Assembly: GCA_937921935.1 (NCBI GenBank)
Contig: CAKZWQ010000005.1
Coordinates: forward strand, 1 to 64,000
Source: an uncultured Gammaproteobacteria bacterium
GTDB lineage: Bacteria > Pseudomonadota > Gammaproteobacteria > Steroidobacterales > GCA-2729495
Direction: 5' to 3'
DNA: 64,000 bases
The notes under the pieces are model-generated. The model was not told the DNA's origin and made no database searches. It was given only the letters and a program-made list of their open reading frames with translations. Made by a program: the position numbers and the translations under genes. This document shows, piece after piece, positions 8,746-20,810 of this stretch (the first letter of the stretch is position 1; each line of letters begins with the position of its first letter).

Positions 8746-9363
8746 TCAGCCTGGCAGGATGGCAGGGCAGGGCTGCACCTTGCCCCCGCGGGCCAGGTAG
8801 TCGTAGCGGCGACTATGGTGCAGTAGTCCGATGGAGTAGCCGCAGATCTGCCCGTTGGTGTTGCAGTCGATCTCGCAGCCTCTTAACTCATCTCCGTCGC
8901 GCAGAGCCCGCACGCCCATAACAGTGATGTCTGCCATGGAGGCTGGCAGGCGTGAGGCAAGATCGGCCCGGGCAATGGCTGCAAGTTCTGTCACGGAGGC
9001 CCGACTGGCCGATGGCTGGGGCGGCGAGCGCCCTTTGCGACGATGACAGATCTTGGCCGCGGCGCCGGCGACCCGGACGTCGAAGCGGCGGCCGTCGGCT
9101 TCGACGATGACCTGGTGGCCCGGCGTAATCACCTGCTGATAAGCCATATCAGGCTCCGGACAGTCGAGACTGGAATCGGCGAAGTTGCGGGCGGCAATAC
9201 TGATTACTGCGACCTGGGCGACAGGCAATTCCAAGCGCCGGGCTACCGCGGCCCGCGCTCGCTCTTCCGGCGTTATCGGCCCGGCAGCGGGCGGTGGTGG
9301 GTCGCCACAGGCCACCACGCCGCCGAGCAGCATCAGGCCGATGACAAGTCGCCAAATGGACAT
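8746..9363 (-). CDS. Hypothetical lipoprotein
   Basis: Lipobox LLGGVVACGD. Confidence 0.6.
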   Translation of the reverse strand: MSIWRLVIGLMLLGGVVACGDPPPPAAGPITPEERARAAVARRLELPVAQVAVISIAARNFADSSLDCPEPDMAYQQVITPGHQVIVEADGRRFDVRVAGAAAKICHRRKGRSPPQPSASRASVTELAAIARADLASRLPASMADITVMGVRALRDGDELRGCEIDCNTNGQICGYSIGLLHHSRRYDYLARGGKVQPCPAILPG

Positions 9364-9439
9364 GCAATCACTCTAAACGACAGCAAGGGGCGGGGGTAGG
9401 GCGTCCGCAGTCGGCCTGTGCCAGAATGCAGACTCGCAC

Positions 9440-9820
9440 ATGGTTACTGGCAGCAGTTCAACAGCGCAGCAGCGGTGCGCAGTAGCCGAGGTACTTGCTC
9501 GGCTGCGTGCCGAGTTACAGCGTCTCGACCTCTGGGAGGTCTCGCCCCCGGCCGCCGATCGCCTGGGGAGTGTACAACCCTTTAGCTGGGATACCTTGAT
9601 GTTCCCGCAGTGGCTGCAGTGGCAGTTCCTGCCGCGTATGTCGGCTGCCCTGGACGGACAGGAACTCTGGCCCAGTGACAGTGCGATTCATCCTTATGCA
9701 GAAGAATGTCTGGCCGGCCGTGCCGATGATGTGCGTGAGCTGCTGTTCCTTATCCAGACCCTGGATGAACTGATCTGCGGCGCCGGTGCGGCGCCCATGG
9801 TGAGCAGCGGTCGCCACTGA
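9440..9820 (+). CDS. yqcC: YqcC-family protein
   Basis: LRAELQRLDLWE...PFSWDTLMFPQWLQWQFLPRM. Confidence 0.85.
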   Translation: MVTGSSSTAQQRCAVAEVLARLRAELQRLDLWEVSPPAADRLGSVQPFSWDTLMFPQWLQWQFLPRMSAALDGQELWPSDSAIHPYAEECLAGRADDVRELLFLIQTLDELICGAGAAPMVSSGRH

Positions 9821-9875
9821 ACTCACAGCCTACCGCCGGCGGCAGCGGCGCCTGAGTCGGCCGCTGCTGTGGTTC

Positions 9876-10793
9876 GTGTGTGCTTCGGTCAGTCTGGCCA
9901 GTCTGATTGCCCTGGCCAGTCGCTGGAACTGGGTCGCGGAATTGTTCTCTCACTTTCGGCTTCACTACCTGCTGGCCCAGGGTGTCCTGTTTATTGTTTT
10001 CCTGAATACACGTCGCTATCTGTGGCTGCTGGCCACCGTGCTGCTCGCGCTGCCTAACGCCTGGTATGTGATGCCGTACTTGTCGCCCCTGGTCACGACC
10101 TCCGCTGTTGCTGCACCTGCGGATGCAGGCCCCCAGATTGTTACGGTGAATCTGAACTTTCGTCTGCGTCCGCCCGCGCAGATCCTCGACTACCTGCAAC
10201 AGACCCAGGCCGAAGTCCTGGTGCTGTCGGAGTACACGCCGGCCTGGGCCCGGGTGCTGGAGCCGGCCCTGTCAGCCTGGCCCCATCGCCTGACCCGCCC
10301 GCGCACTGATGCTTTCGGTCTGGCGGTCTTTTCCCGCCAGCCATTTCTGTCAGCGCAGGAGCTGCCCCTGGGCGCGTCGGGCAGCGAAAACCTGCAGCTG
10401 GTTCTGCCCCTGGCAGGTCGTGAGATCGAGTTGTATGCCGTGCATCTGTTTCCGCCCACGTCGCCAGTCCGAGCGGCCGCGCGCAATGAGCAGTTGTCGT
10501 CCCTGGCCGCATTGCTCGCCGAGGCACCGCAGCGGCCCCGGCTGGTGACCGGGGACTTCAACCTGTCTCCTTTTTCGCCCTATTTTCCGGCCCTGCTCCA
10601 GGCAAGCGGCTTGACGGACGCCCGACGAAAGGAGGGGCTGCACATTACCTGGCCGGCCAGCCCCTTGCCCCTGTGGATCGCGATTGACCACTGTCTGGCA
10701 GATCCTGCTGCCGGTGTAAGCCGGGTAAAGACGGGCCCGGACATCGGTTCGGATCATTTCCCCCTGGAGATATCACTTGCGGCAGGCAGCTGA
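9876..10793 (+). CDS. Endonuclease/exonuclease/phosphatase-family membrane protein (start uncertain)
   Basis: Two TM segments then EEP motifs VNLNFRLR, SEYTP, VTGDFNLSPFS, GSDHFPL. Confidence 0.8.
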   Translation: MCASVSLASLIALASRWNWVAELFSHFRLHYLLAQGVLFIVFLNTRRYLWLLATVLLALPNAWYVMPYLSPLVTTSAVAAPADAGPQIVTVNLNFRLRPPAQILDYLQQTQAEVLVLSEYTPAWARVLEPALSAWPHRLTRPRTDAFGLAVFSRQPFLSAQELPLGASGSENLQLVLPLAGREIELYAVHLFPPTSPVRAAARNEQLSSLAALLAEAPQRPRLVTGDFNLSPFSPYFPALLQASGLTDARRKEGLHITWPASPLPLWIAIDHCLADPAAGVSRVKTGPDIGSDHFPLEISLAAGS

Positions 10794-10842
10794 TCGGACC
10801 ATCGTCGCCGACGGCGCCAACCCTTAAGCGGAGCAGCAATCG

Positions 10843-12339
10843 ATGATGGATTTCGTGAGTGAAGTACTGGCCTTGCTGGTCTATCTGTTCGTGTTTGCGG
10901 TAGGTCTGGGCGTGCTTGCCTTGCTGGTCGTCTACGTCGTGGACGTCACGCAGACTGAGCACGCCATCCGGCGAAATTATCCGGTCATCGGCCGCTTTCG
11001 TTATGTGTTCGAGGAAATCGGTGAATTCTTCCGTCAGTACTTTTTTGCCATGGACCGTGAGGAAATGCCCTTTAACCGGGCAGAGCGTTCCTGGGCCTAT
11101 CGGGCGGCCAAGGGTATAGACAACACCGTGGCGTTTGGCTCTACCCATGATCTGAAGCGCACCGGGACGGTGGTCTTCGTCAATACCCCGTGGCCTACCC
11201 TTGATCAGGATGCGGTGTCGACGGCGCCTGTCACTATTGGCCCTGACTGCAAGACGGCTTACACCACGGACCGGGTATTTCATATTTCGGCCATGAGCTT
11301 CGGCGCTATTTCCAGGCCCGCCGTGCTGGCCCTGTCCCGCGGCGCAAAAATGGCTGGTTGCTGGCTGAATACGGGGGAGGGCGGCTTGTCCGACTATCAC
11401 CTGGAAGGCGGTGGCGACATCGTCTACCAGATCGGCACCGCCAAGTACGGGGTGCGCACGCCGGATGGCCAGCTGGACCCGGAGCGCCTGCGGGCCGTGG
11501 CCGCGCACGAGCAGGTTCGTATGTTCGAACTCAAGCTCAGCCAGGGGGCCAAGCCCGGCAAGGGCGGGATTCTGCCCGGAGCCAAGGTGACTGAAAAAAT
11601 TGCTGCTATCCGTGGCATCCCGGTCGGGGAAGATTCCATCAGTCCGAACCGGCATCCGGATATTGGCTCGGCGAATGACTTGCTCGACATGATTGCCCGG
11701 GTGCGCGAGGTCACCGGTAAACCCGTCGGTTTCAAATCCGTGATGGGCGCTTTCGGCTGGTTGGAAGACCTGCTCTGGGAGGCGCGCTCGCGGGGCACCG
11801 AGTACACACCGGACTTTATTACGGTGGATTCCGGCGATGGCGGGACAGGGGCCGCGCCCATGACCTTGATGGACAGTGTCGGTTTGCCCGTGCGCGAGAG
11901 TCTGCCCCTGGTTGTCGATGCCCTGCACAAGAGCGGCCTGCGTGATCGGGTTCGGGTGATCGCCAGTGGCAAGCTTATCAATCCGGAAGGCGTGGCCTGG
12001 GCCTTGTGCGCAGGCGCGGACTTTGTGGTGTCAGCGCGCGGCTTTATGTTTGCCCTGGGCTGTATCCAGGCCATGAAGTGCAATCAGAATACCTGTCCCA
12101 CGGGAATTACCACCCACGACAAGAAACTGCAGCGCGGTCTGGATCCCACCATCAAGGCTAACCGGGTCATGCACTATCAGCAGAACATGGAGAAAGAGGT
12201 GGGCGTCATCGCCCATTCCTGCGGCGTGCGGGAGCCCAGGCGACTGCGCCGTAATCATTGCCGAATTGTTTTGCCCAATGGCCGGACCCAGCCGCTGGAC
12301 GAGATTTTCCCCTATCGGCAAGCGCCGCCCGCAGCCTGA
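10843..12339 (+). CDS. FMN-binding glutamate synthase-family protein
   Basis: AMSFGAISRPAVLALSRGAKMAGC, NTGEGGLSDYH, ITVDSGDGGTGAAP, CNQNTCPTGI. Confidence 0.9.
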   Translation: MMDFVSEVLALLVYLFVFAVGLGVLALLVVYVVDVTQTEHAIRRNYPVIGRFRYVFEEIGEFFRQYFFAMDREEMPFNRAERSWAYRAAKGIDNTVAFGSTHDLKRTGTVVFVNTPWPTLDQDAVSTAPVTIGPDCKTAYTTDRVFHISAMSFGAISRPAVLALSRGAKMAGCWLNTGEGGLSDYHLEGGGDIVYQIGTAKYGVRTPDGQLDPERLRAVAAHEQVRMFELKLSQGAKPGKGGILPGAKVTEKIAAIRGIPVGEDSISPNRHPDIGSANDLLDMIARVREVTGKPVGFKSVMGAFGWLEDLLWEARSRGTEYTPDFITVDSGDGGTGAAPMTLMDSVGLPVRESLPLVVDALHKSGLRDRVRVIASGKLINPEGVAWALCAGADFVVSARGFMFALGCIQAMKCNQNTCPTGITTHDKKLQRGLDPTIKANRVMHYQQNMEKEVGVIAHSCGVREPRRLRRNHCRIVLPNGRTQPLDEIFPYRQAPPAA

Positions 12340-12351
12340 GGCCGCGGGCGG
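12325..12351. terminator. GC-rich hairpin between convergent genes
   Basis: CCGCCCGC (12325-12332) / GCGGGCGG (12344-12351). Confidence 0.5.
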
Positions 12352-12367
12352 GGCTATCGATCTTCGC

Positions 12368-14176
<1,809 letters not shown>

Positions 14177-14276
14177 CCGGTGGACCTCAATTGTTTGCGT
14201 AAAAAAACGCGTTATTCTACACCAATGGCTGGCAGATCAATGCCTTAAATGCGCCAATTGGACATAATCCAGTGCC

Positions 14277-16061
14277 TTAATCTTCGCTGCGCCGGATGCC
14301 CCGCAGCTCTTCACGTTCAGCTTCGCTCAGGGGCCCGGCAGCGGCTTTCTCGACCAGTTCCGCCAGGCGCTGGTCGCGGCCGCGGGCCATGATCCGGGCC
14401 AGGCAGTCCGCAAACTCCCGGGCCGCCGGCTCCGCCTCCAGCAACAGTTCCTCCGTCAGCAGCTGCTGCAGGTGGGGTCCCTCGGGACGTTCCCTGAATC
14501 GCTCCAGCAGGCCCGCGCAGCTCAAATCCGGCTGGGCCCGCAACATACGCAGTATTTCGGCCAGCAGGGGTGCGCCGCGCTGGGATTCTTCGGCCAGACC
14601 CGTCGGCACGCTCACGCTGCCGGCCACGGCCGGGTAGTTCAGCACAATCTGGATCGCCCGCCGCACCAGGCTGGGTCGATTGCCGCCGCGACCCATGGGG
14701 CGACGGGGGCGGGGGCCTGGCGTCGCTGGCTGGGCTGCGGCGCCAGCCACCAGGGAACTTAAGCGTTGCGCCGGCAACTGCAGTTCTCCGGCCAGGCGAT
14801 CAGTGAGTAAATCACGATAGATGCCCTCGGGCACCACGGCCAGCAAGGGTTTAGCGAGTTCTGCCAGGCGTGCCAAGCCCTCTGTCGTGGTGATGTCTGC
14901 CTGATTTTTCAATGCCTGTAACAGATAGTCTGACAAGGGCAGGGCCTCCTCAAGCCGGGCCCCAAGGCCTGCCGCCCCTTCCCGGCGAACCAGGGAGTCT
15001 GGGTCATCGCCGTCGGGCAGGAACAGGAAGCGGACCTGCCGCCCCTCACGCATCTCCGGCAGGGTGTTTTGCAGCGCCCGCCAGGCTGCTTCTCGTCCGG
15101 CCCGGTCACCGTCAAAACAAAAAACGACTTCCTGGGTGGCCCGGAACAGGCGTTTGAGGTGCTCGGCCGTGGTGGCGGTGCCCAGGGTCGCAACCGCATT
15201 GTGTACGCCGGACTCGGCCAGGCTAACGACATCCATGTAGCCCTCCACCACCAGTATCCGGTCCAGGCGTCGCGAGGCCCGGCGTGCATCGAACAGGCCG
15301 TAAAGCTCACGCCCTTTATGAAAAACGGCGGTTTCGGGGGAATTCAGATACTTGGGTTCGCCCTCGCCCATGACGCGCCCGCCAAAGGCCACCGTGCGAC
15401 CTCGCGCATCGCGAATGGGAAACATGATGCGATCACGAAAGCGGTCGTAAAAGCCGCCACTTTCCCGGGTTGCGATGAGTCCGGCTGACTGCAGTTCGCG
15501 TCGGGTGGTCTCCGAATCTCCCAGGGCGCGCAGCAGGAAGTCCCAGCCGGCCGGGGCATAGCCGATACCAAAGTCTCGTGCGGTTTCGCCTGCTACGCCC
15601 CGCTGTTTCAGATATGCCACGGCATCGGGATGCTCGCGCAGGGCCTGCTGATAAAGCTTGGCGGCGCTGCTGAGGATTTCGAATACCGGGGCCACGGGTG
15701 AATGGCTGGCGCCGCTGTCTTCGCGCGGCACCTCAAGGCCCAGATGTTGCGCCAGCTCTTCGATCGCATCGACGAACTCCAGGCGATCGAACTCCATCAG
15801 GAAACCCAGGGCCGTCCCGTGCGCGCCACAGCCGAAGCAGTGATAGAAGCCCTTGTCCGGGCTGACAGTGAACGACGGGGTCTTCTCTGAGTGGAAAGGG
15901 CAGCAGGCTTTGTACTCACGCCCGGCCTTTTTGAGTTGCACGCGCATACCCACCACCTCGGCAATATCTGCACGGGCGACGAGTTCGTCTATGAAGTCCT
16001 GGGGTATCCGGCCAGCCACTGCGTTCTTGTTATCCGTGCCGCTCGATGCAGCACTTTTCAT
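14277..16061 (-). CDS. dnaG: DNA primase
   Basis: Zn-finger CPFHSEKTPSFTVSPDKGFYHCFGCGAHG, TOPRIM VVEGYMDVVSL. Confidence 0.98.
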   Translation of the reverse strand: MKSAASSGTDNKNAVAGRIPQDFIDELVARADIAEVVGMRVQLKKAGREYKACCPFHSEKTPSFTVSPDKGFYHCFGCGAHGTALGFLMEFDRLEFVDAIEELAQHLGLEVPREDSGASHSPVAPVFEILSSAAKLYQQALREHPDAVAYLKQRGVAGETARDFGIGYAPAGWDFLLRALGDSETTRRELQSAGLIATRESGGFYDRFRDRIMFPIRDARGRTVAFGGRVMGEGEPKYLNSPETAVFHKGRELYGLFDARRASRRLDRILVVEGYMDVVSLAESGVHNAVATLGTATTAEHLKRLFRATQEVVFCFDGDRAGREAAWRALQNTLPEMREGRQVRFLFLPDGDDPDSLVRREGAAGLGARLEEALPLSDYLLQALKNQADITTTEGLARLAELAKPLLAVVPEGIYRDLLTDRLAGELQLPAQRLSSLVAGAAAQPATPGPRPRRPMGRGGNRPSLVRRAIQIVLNYPAVAGSVSVPTGLAEESQRGAPLLAEILRMLRAQPDLSCAGLLERFRERPEGPHLQQLLTEELLLEAEPAAREFADCLARIMARGRDQRLAELVEKAAAGPLSEAEREELRGIRRSED

Positions 16062-16095
16062 CAGTCTAGCATCGCGCTGCCGCGCAGGGTGGGGC

Positions 16096-16542
16096 CTAGC
16101 CGAGGAGCCGTGTCTTGACGAGTTGACTGACCTGCGCCATGTCGGCCCGCCCCTGCACCTTGGCGCGCAGCGCATTCATGACTTTGCCCATGTCCTTGGG
16201 GCTGCTGGCACCGGTTTCGGCCAGGGTATCGATAATCAGCTGCTCCAGGGTTTCATCATCCAGGGGCTCGGGCAGGTAAGCTCGGAGCATGTCGGCTTCC
16301 TGCAGTTCCTTCTCGGCGAGTTCCGGTCGCTTGGCATTGGTGTATTGCTCCGCCGATTCGCGCCGTTGCTTGACGAGTTTCTCAACGATGCGCAGGGCGT
16401 CGGACTCGCTGATGTCGGTGCGCGAATCAACCTCGTGCTGCTGGATGGCGGCCAGCAGCATGCGCAGGGTTTGCACCTGTTGTTTGAGCCCGGCGCGAAG
16501 CGCCGTCTTAACGTCTTCCTGGAGTTGTTCTTTCAGGGCCAT
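16096..16542 (-). CDS. yqeY: GatB/YqeY-domain protein
   Basis: MALKEQLQEDVKTALRAG...LPEPLDDETLEQLI...MGKVMNALRAKVQGRADMAQVSQLVK. Confidence 0.95.
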   Translation of the reverse strand: MALKEQLQEDVKTALRAGLKQQVQTLRMLLAAIQQHEVDSRTDISESDALRIVEKLVKQRRESAEQYTNAKRPELAEKELQEADMLRAYLPEPLDDETLEQLIIDTLAETGASSPKDMGKVMNALRAKVQGRADMAQVSQLVKTRLLG

Positions 16543-16561
16543 GACTGGCCAGAGACATGCG

Positions 16562-16777
16562 CTAGTAGAGGCGCCGGCGCAGGTTGGTGTCGCGGGCGAC
16601 CCGCTTAGCCTGCCGTTTTACGGCGGCGGCCTTCTTGCGCTTGCGTTCCTGGGTAGGCTTCTCGTAGAACTCCCGACGACGGACTTCCGTCAGGACGCCG
16701 GCTTTTTCGCAGGAGCGCTTGAAACGCCGCAGGGCGGCGTCAAAATTCTCGTTCTCTTTTACGCGAACGCTAGGCAA
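16562..16777 (-). CDS. rpsU: 30S ribosomal protein S21 (TTG start)
   Basis: (L)[64 protein letters not shown] before TTG. Confidence 0.95.
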   Translation of the reverse strand: MPSVRVKENENFDAALRRFKRSCEKAGVLTEVRRREFYEKPTQERKRKKAAAVKRQAKRVARDTNLRRRLY

Positions 16778-16846
16778 TGTGTATTTCCTCGGAACCAAAA
16801 AACCGGCCTGAGCGCCGGATGGGCCGCGAAATATAGCCGCTGAAAC

Positions 16847-17899
16847 ATGGAATTGCAAAAAAACCTGAGCAAATCGACGGGCCCGGTCCTGGGGATCGAA
16901 TCCAGCTGTGATGAGACGGCGGCCGCTGTCTATGACCCGGAGCGGGGCCTGCTGGCCCATGCCGTTTACAGCCAGATAGAGCTGCACGCGCCCTATGGCG
17001 GGGTCGTGCCGGAGCTGGCATCACGGGATCACTTGCGGCGTCTGCTGCCGTTGACAGAAAAGGTCCTGGCCGAGGCCGGCCTGTCGGGGCCTGAGCTCGG
17101 TGCCGTGGCTTATACCGCCGGCCCGGGCCTGATCGGTGCGCTGCTGGTGGGGGCGACCACCGGCATGGGGCTGGCCATGGCCTGGGGTATACCGGCCCTG
17201 GGTATTCATCATATGGAGGCCCATTTGCTGGCACCCTTGCTGGAGTCAGACCCGCCGGAGTTTCCCTTCGTCGCCCTGCTGGTTTCCGGCGGCCATACCC
17301 TGCTGGTGGATGTCCGTTCCTTTGGCGTCTACGAGGTTCTGGGTCAGACCCTGGATGATGCGGCCGGTGAGGCCTTCGACAAGACGGCCAAGCTGCTCGA
17401 TCTGCCCTATCCAGGCGGCCCGGCCCTGGCCCGGCTGGCTGAAGCTGGCGATCCTCAGCGTTTCCGTCTGCCGCGGCCCATGCTCAAGCGTCCGGGGCTG
17501 GACTTCAGTTTCAGCGGCCTGAAGACGGCCGTTATGCTGCAGGTGCGCGAACTGGAGAAACAGGGTGGGCCGGGGGAGGTGGACCGGGCTGACCTGGCCG
17601 CTTCGTTTCAGGCGGCGGTGGTCGACACCCTGGTGGCCAAGAGCCTGCGGGCCATCGAGCAGACCGGCCACCAGCGCCTGATTATTGCGGGCGGGGTTGG
17701 CGCTAATCAGTCGCTGCGAGAGCAGTTGCATCTGGCCTTGGATGCCCGCGGCGCGCGCGTCTACTATCCTCGCAGCGCATTTTGCACGGACAATGCCGCC
17801 ATGGTGGCCCTGACGGGTGCCCTGCGGCTGGCTGCCGGTGCCACGCCAAGCCTGTCAGTAGAGGCCAGGCCGCGCTGGGAACTGGGCGCCCTCGGTTAA
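16847..17899 (+). CDS. tsaD: tRNA N6-adenosine threonylcarbamoyltransferase TsaD
   Basis: [39 protein letters not shown]. Confidence 0.98.
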   Translation: MELQKNLSKSTGPVLGIESSCDETAAAVYDPERGLLAHAVYSQIELHAPYGGVVPELASRDHLRRLLPLTEKVLAEAGLSGPELGAVAYTAGPGLIGALLVGATTGMGLAMAWGIPALGIHHMEAHLLAPLLESDPPEFPFVALLVSGGHTLLVDVRSFGVYEVLGQTLDDAAGEAFDKTAKLLDLPYPGGPALARLAEAGDPQRFRLPRPMLKRPGLDFSFSGLKTAVMLQVRELEKQGGPGEVDRADLAASFQAAVVDTLVAKSLRAIEQTGHQRLIIAGGVGANQSLREQLHLALDARGARVYYPRSAFCTDNAAMVALTGALRLAAGATPSLSVEARPRWELGALG

Positions 17900-17922
17900 A
17901 GACCCGGGTTAAAGGAAGCTAT

Positions 17923-18276
17923 TTGGATACGATTTTTCTTAAGGACCTGCGGATTCCGGCTGTGGTCGGTATCTGGGACTGGGAGCGCGCGGTGCCCCAG
18001 GTGATCAGTATCGACCTGGAAATGGCCGGTGACGTGGCCGCTGCCGCGGCCAAAGATCATATCGATGCCACGCTGGACTATAAGGCTGTCACCAAGCGGG
18101 TCATCGCCTTCGTGGAGGCCTCGCGCTTTCAGCTCATAGAAACCATGGCCGAAGAGATTGCCAAGATCATCCGCGGCGAATTCGACGTGACCTGGGTCAA
18201 AGTGACCATCCACAAGCCTTATGCCATACGCGGCTCCCGCGACGTGGGAATTCAGATCGAACGCGGCAGTCGTTGA
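17923..18276 (+). CDS. folB: Dihydroneopterin aldolase (TTG start)
   Basis: DTIFLKDLRIPAVVGIWDWERAVPQ...VTIHKPYAIRGSRDVGI. Confidence 0.93.
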   Translation: MDTIFLKDLRIPAVVGIWDWERAVPQVISIDLEMAGDVAAAAAKDHIDATLDYKAVTKRVIAFVEASRFQLIETMAEEIAKIIRGEFDVTWVKVTIHKPYAIRGSRDVGIQIERGSR

Positions 18277-18788
18277 TGAGCACCGCGCCTGTCGATGTTT
18301 ACGTCAGCGCCGGCAGCAACATACAGCCCGAGGAAAATCTGCAACTGGCGGCCCGGGAACTGACCCGGCGTTTCGGCAGCCTGCGCGTATCCCCCGTCTA
18401 TGAAACAGCTGCTGTGGGCTTCAGCGGGGATGCATTTCTGAACTGTGTGTTCGCCTTTGTCAGCGAGCTGCCGCCGGTCGCGGTGGTGGCAGTCCTGGAG
18501 GAGTTGCACGAACTGGCGGGTCGCGTGCGGGGCGCCGGGTCCTTTTCTCCCCGGACCCTTGATCTGGATCTGTTGCTTTACGGCGACCTGATCATGCCTG
18601 AGCGACCGGTGCGAGTGCCCCGTGATGACATCACGCAGTACGCCTTTGTGCTGCGTCCCCTGGCCGATCTGGCGCCGGCTCTTCGCCATCCGGTGCTGGG
18701 CGTGACCATCGCTCAATTATGGGCTGAATTTCCCGGGCGGGATGAGCCTATGGAGCGCGTCATGCTGCCCCTGGACAAGGCAGTCTGA
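18276..18788 (+). CDS. folK: 2-amino-4-hydroxy-6-hydroxymethyldihydropteridine pyrophosphokinase
   Basis: YVSAGSNIQPEENL...RTLDLDLLLYGD; TGATG overlap with folB. Confidence 0.95.
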   Translation: MSTAPVDVYVSAGSNIQPEENLQLAARELTRRFGSLRVSPVYETAAVGFSGDAFLNCVFAFVSELPPVAVVAVLEELHELAGRVRGAGSFSPRTLDLDLLLYGDLIMPERPVRVPRDDITQYAFVLRPLADLAPALRHPVLGVTIAQLWAEFPGRDEPMERVMLPLDKAV

Positions 18789-18789
18789 G

Positions 18790-19545
18790 TTACCAGCCGA
18801 TGCTGCGGCCGCCGTCCACCGCGATGATCTGGCCGGTCACGTAGTGTGCGTCGCGGACCAGGTAGAGCACACAGTCGGCTATGTCCTGGGGCTCGCCGGC
18901 CCGTCGCAATGGTATTTGTTTCAGGATGCTGTCCCGGGTCTTGTCCGTCATGCCATCCTCCGGCCAGAGAATCGCGCCCGGGGAAACGCCATTAACGCGC
19001 ACCGCCGGGGCCAGGTCCCGCGCCAGGGTGCGGGTCAACATGGCCAGCGCTGCTTTGGCCGGACCATAAATGGTGTGATGTTTGAGGGGCCGCGTGGAAT
19101 GAATGTCGACAATATTCACGATGCAGCCGCTGTTGGCTGCCAGTTGCGGTGCGGCGGCCTTGCTCAGAAACAGGGGCGCCTTGAGATTGGTCCCCATCAG
19201 GTCTTCCCAGTGATCCGCGGTAATGTCTTCCAGGGGCGTGGGATAAAAAGTCGACGCGTTATTGACCAGGATATCCAGCCGGCCCGTTTGCTCGAGAGTT
19301 GCGCTGACGATTCCGTCGAGATCTTCGGCAACCAGCAGGTCACCGCGCACGATGATGGCCGAGTCAGCGCGCAGGCTGTTGAGTTCGGCTGCCAGGTTTT
19401 CAGCCGGCTCTGCCGAACCGCGATAGTGGATGGCCACGCCCGCGCCCGCGCTATGGAGCGTGCGCGCGATGGTGGCACCGATGCGCTTGCCGGCGCCGGT
19501 GATCAGGGCCCAGCGGCCCGCGAGTGTGTGTTGAGCTGTTTCCAT
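18790..19545 (-). CDS. Pteridine reductase-type SDR (FolM-like)
   Basis: ALITGAGKRIGATIARTLHSAGAGVAIHYRGS, NNASTFYPTPL, VSPGAILWPE. Confidence 0.85.
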   Translation of the reverse strand: METAQHTLAGRWALITGAGKRIGATIARTLHSAGAGVAIHYRGSAEPAENLAAELNSLRADSAIIVRGDLLVAEDLDGIVSATLEQTGRLDILVNNASTFYPTPLEDITADHWEDLMGTNLKAPLFLSKAAAPQLAANSGCIVNIVDIHSTRPLKHHTIYGPAKAALAMLTRTLARDLAPAVRVNGVSPGAILWPEDGMTDKTRDSILKQIPLRRAGEPQDIADCVLYLVRDAHYVTGQIIAVDGGRSIGW

Positions 19546-19610
19546 TGGGTGCGATCTGAGCCTGCGTCGCGAAGGCCGGTACGATAACCGCCCAGCGAAG
19601 CCAATGCATC

Positions 19611-20756
19611 ATGCCTTCATCATTTGATTTACCCGAGCCTGGCCCTCAGGCACAGGCTGCAAGCCGTTCCCTCAGCGAGCTGATTCGCCGCCGCGTGGTC
19701 GCAGCCGGCGGGTGGTTAAGTTTCGCCGACTATATGGAGCTGGCTCTTTACGCCCCGGGGCTGGGTTATTACAGCGGCGGCGCCCGGGTTTTCGGTGCTG
19801 CGGGCGATTTCGTGACCGCGCCGGAACTCAACGCCGATTTCGCGCAGGCGGTGGCGCGCGCGGTTGCCCCGGTACTGCGTGACGGCGACACCATCCTGGA
19901 GCTGGGTGCCGGTACCGGTGAACTGGCTGCCGACCTGCTCACTGCCTTGCGGGAAATGCGCGGGCCTGCAGTGCACTATCAAATCCTCGAGCGCAGCGGT
20001 GAGTTGCGCGACCGCCAGGCCCGTCGCCTCGGTGATTTCGATGTGCAGTGGCTCGATGCCCTGCCTGCGCCGGGCTTATGCGGCGTCATCCTGGCCAATG
20101 AAGTGCTGGATGCCTTGCCGGTCACCTGTTTCCAGTCCACGGCTGCCGGTGTGGCTGAACGGGGTGTGACCGCGGGGAAGGGTGGCCTGGAGTGGGCGCT
20201 GCGGCCGGCGGATGCCGCGGTGCGCGAGCAAGTCAGTCGCTGCCAGGCCAGCGCGGGCTCGCCGTGGCCGGCAGATTACCGCTCCGAGTTCTGTCCGTCT
20301 GCGGCCGCCTGGGTGCGGAGTCTGGCCGAGGTCCTGGAGCGCGGGCTGCTGCTGTTTTTCGACTATGGCCTGCCGGCGCGCGAGTACTACCATCCCGATC
20401 GCCGCGACGGGAGCCTGCTTTGTCACTATCGGCAGCGGGCCCATGAGAACCCTTTTTTCTGGCCAGGCTTGCAGGACATCACGGCCTGGGTCGACTTCAC
20501 GGCCGTCGCCGCGGCGGGCATCGACGCCGGTCTTCAGCTGACGGCCTATACAACCCAGGCGCACTTTCTGCTGGCCAATGGCGTGCTGGACGGACCGCCT
20601 GATGCAGACCCTCTGCAACAGGCCAGGCGGGCATCGGCTTTACGCCAACTGCTGCTGCCCGGTGAGATGGGCGAGAAGTTCAAATTGCTGGCCCTGGGGC
20701 GGGATCTGGCGCCGGAGCCGCTGGCGGTGGGCCGTGATCTGCGACATCGTTTGTAG
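19611..20756 (+). CDS. Class I SAM-dependent methyltransferase, MidA/NDUFAF7 family
   Basis: FADYMELALYAPGLGYYSGGARVFGAAGDFVTAPE, LELGAGTGELAADLL. Confidence 0.92.
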   Translation: MPSSFDLPEPGPQAQAASRSLSELIRRRVVAAGGWLSFADYMELALYAPGLGYYSGGARVFGAAGDFVTAPELNADFAQAVARAVAPVLRDGDTILELGAGTGELAADLLTALREMRGPAVHYQILERSGELRDRQARRLGDFDVQWLDALPAPGLCGVILANEVLDALPVTCFQSTAAGVAERGVTAGKGGLEWALRPADAAVREQVSRCQASAGSPWPADYRSEFCPSAAAWVRSLAEVLERGLLLFFDYGLPAREYYHPDRRDGSLLCHYRQRAHENPFFWPGLQDITAWVDFTAVAAAGIDAGLQLTAYTTQAHFLLANGVLDGPPDADPLQQARRASALRQLLLPGEMGEKFKLLALGRDLAPEPLAVGRDLRHRL

Positions 20757-20810
20757 CTAGGCAGGCGATGCTTCGGTTAGGGTTGCCGCCGGCAAAGGTG
20801 CGGAGTTCGC

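Noticed and set aside
10645-11928. 427-aa minus-strand ORF opposite the glutamate synthase-family gene
   Set aside because: Shadow ORF; the plus-strand protein has clear FMN/Fe-S motifs.
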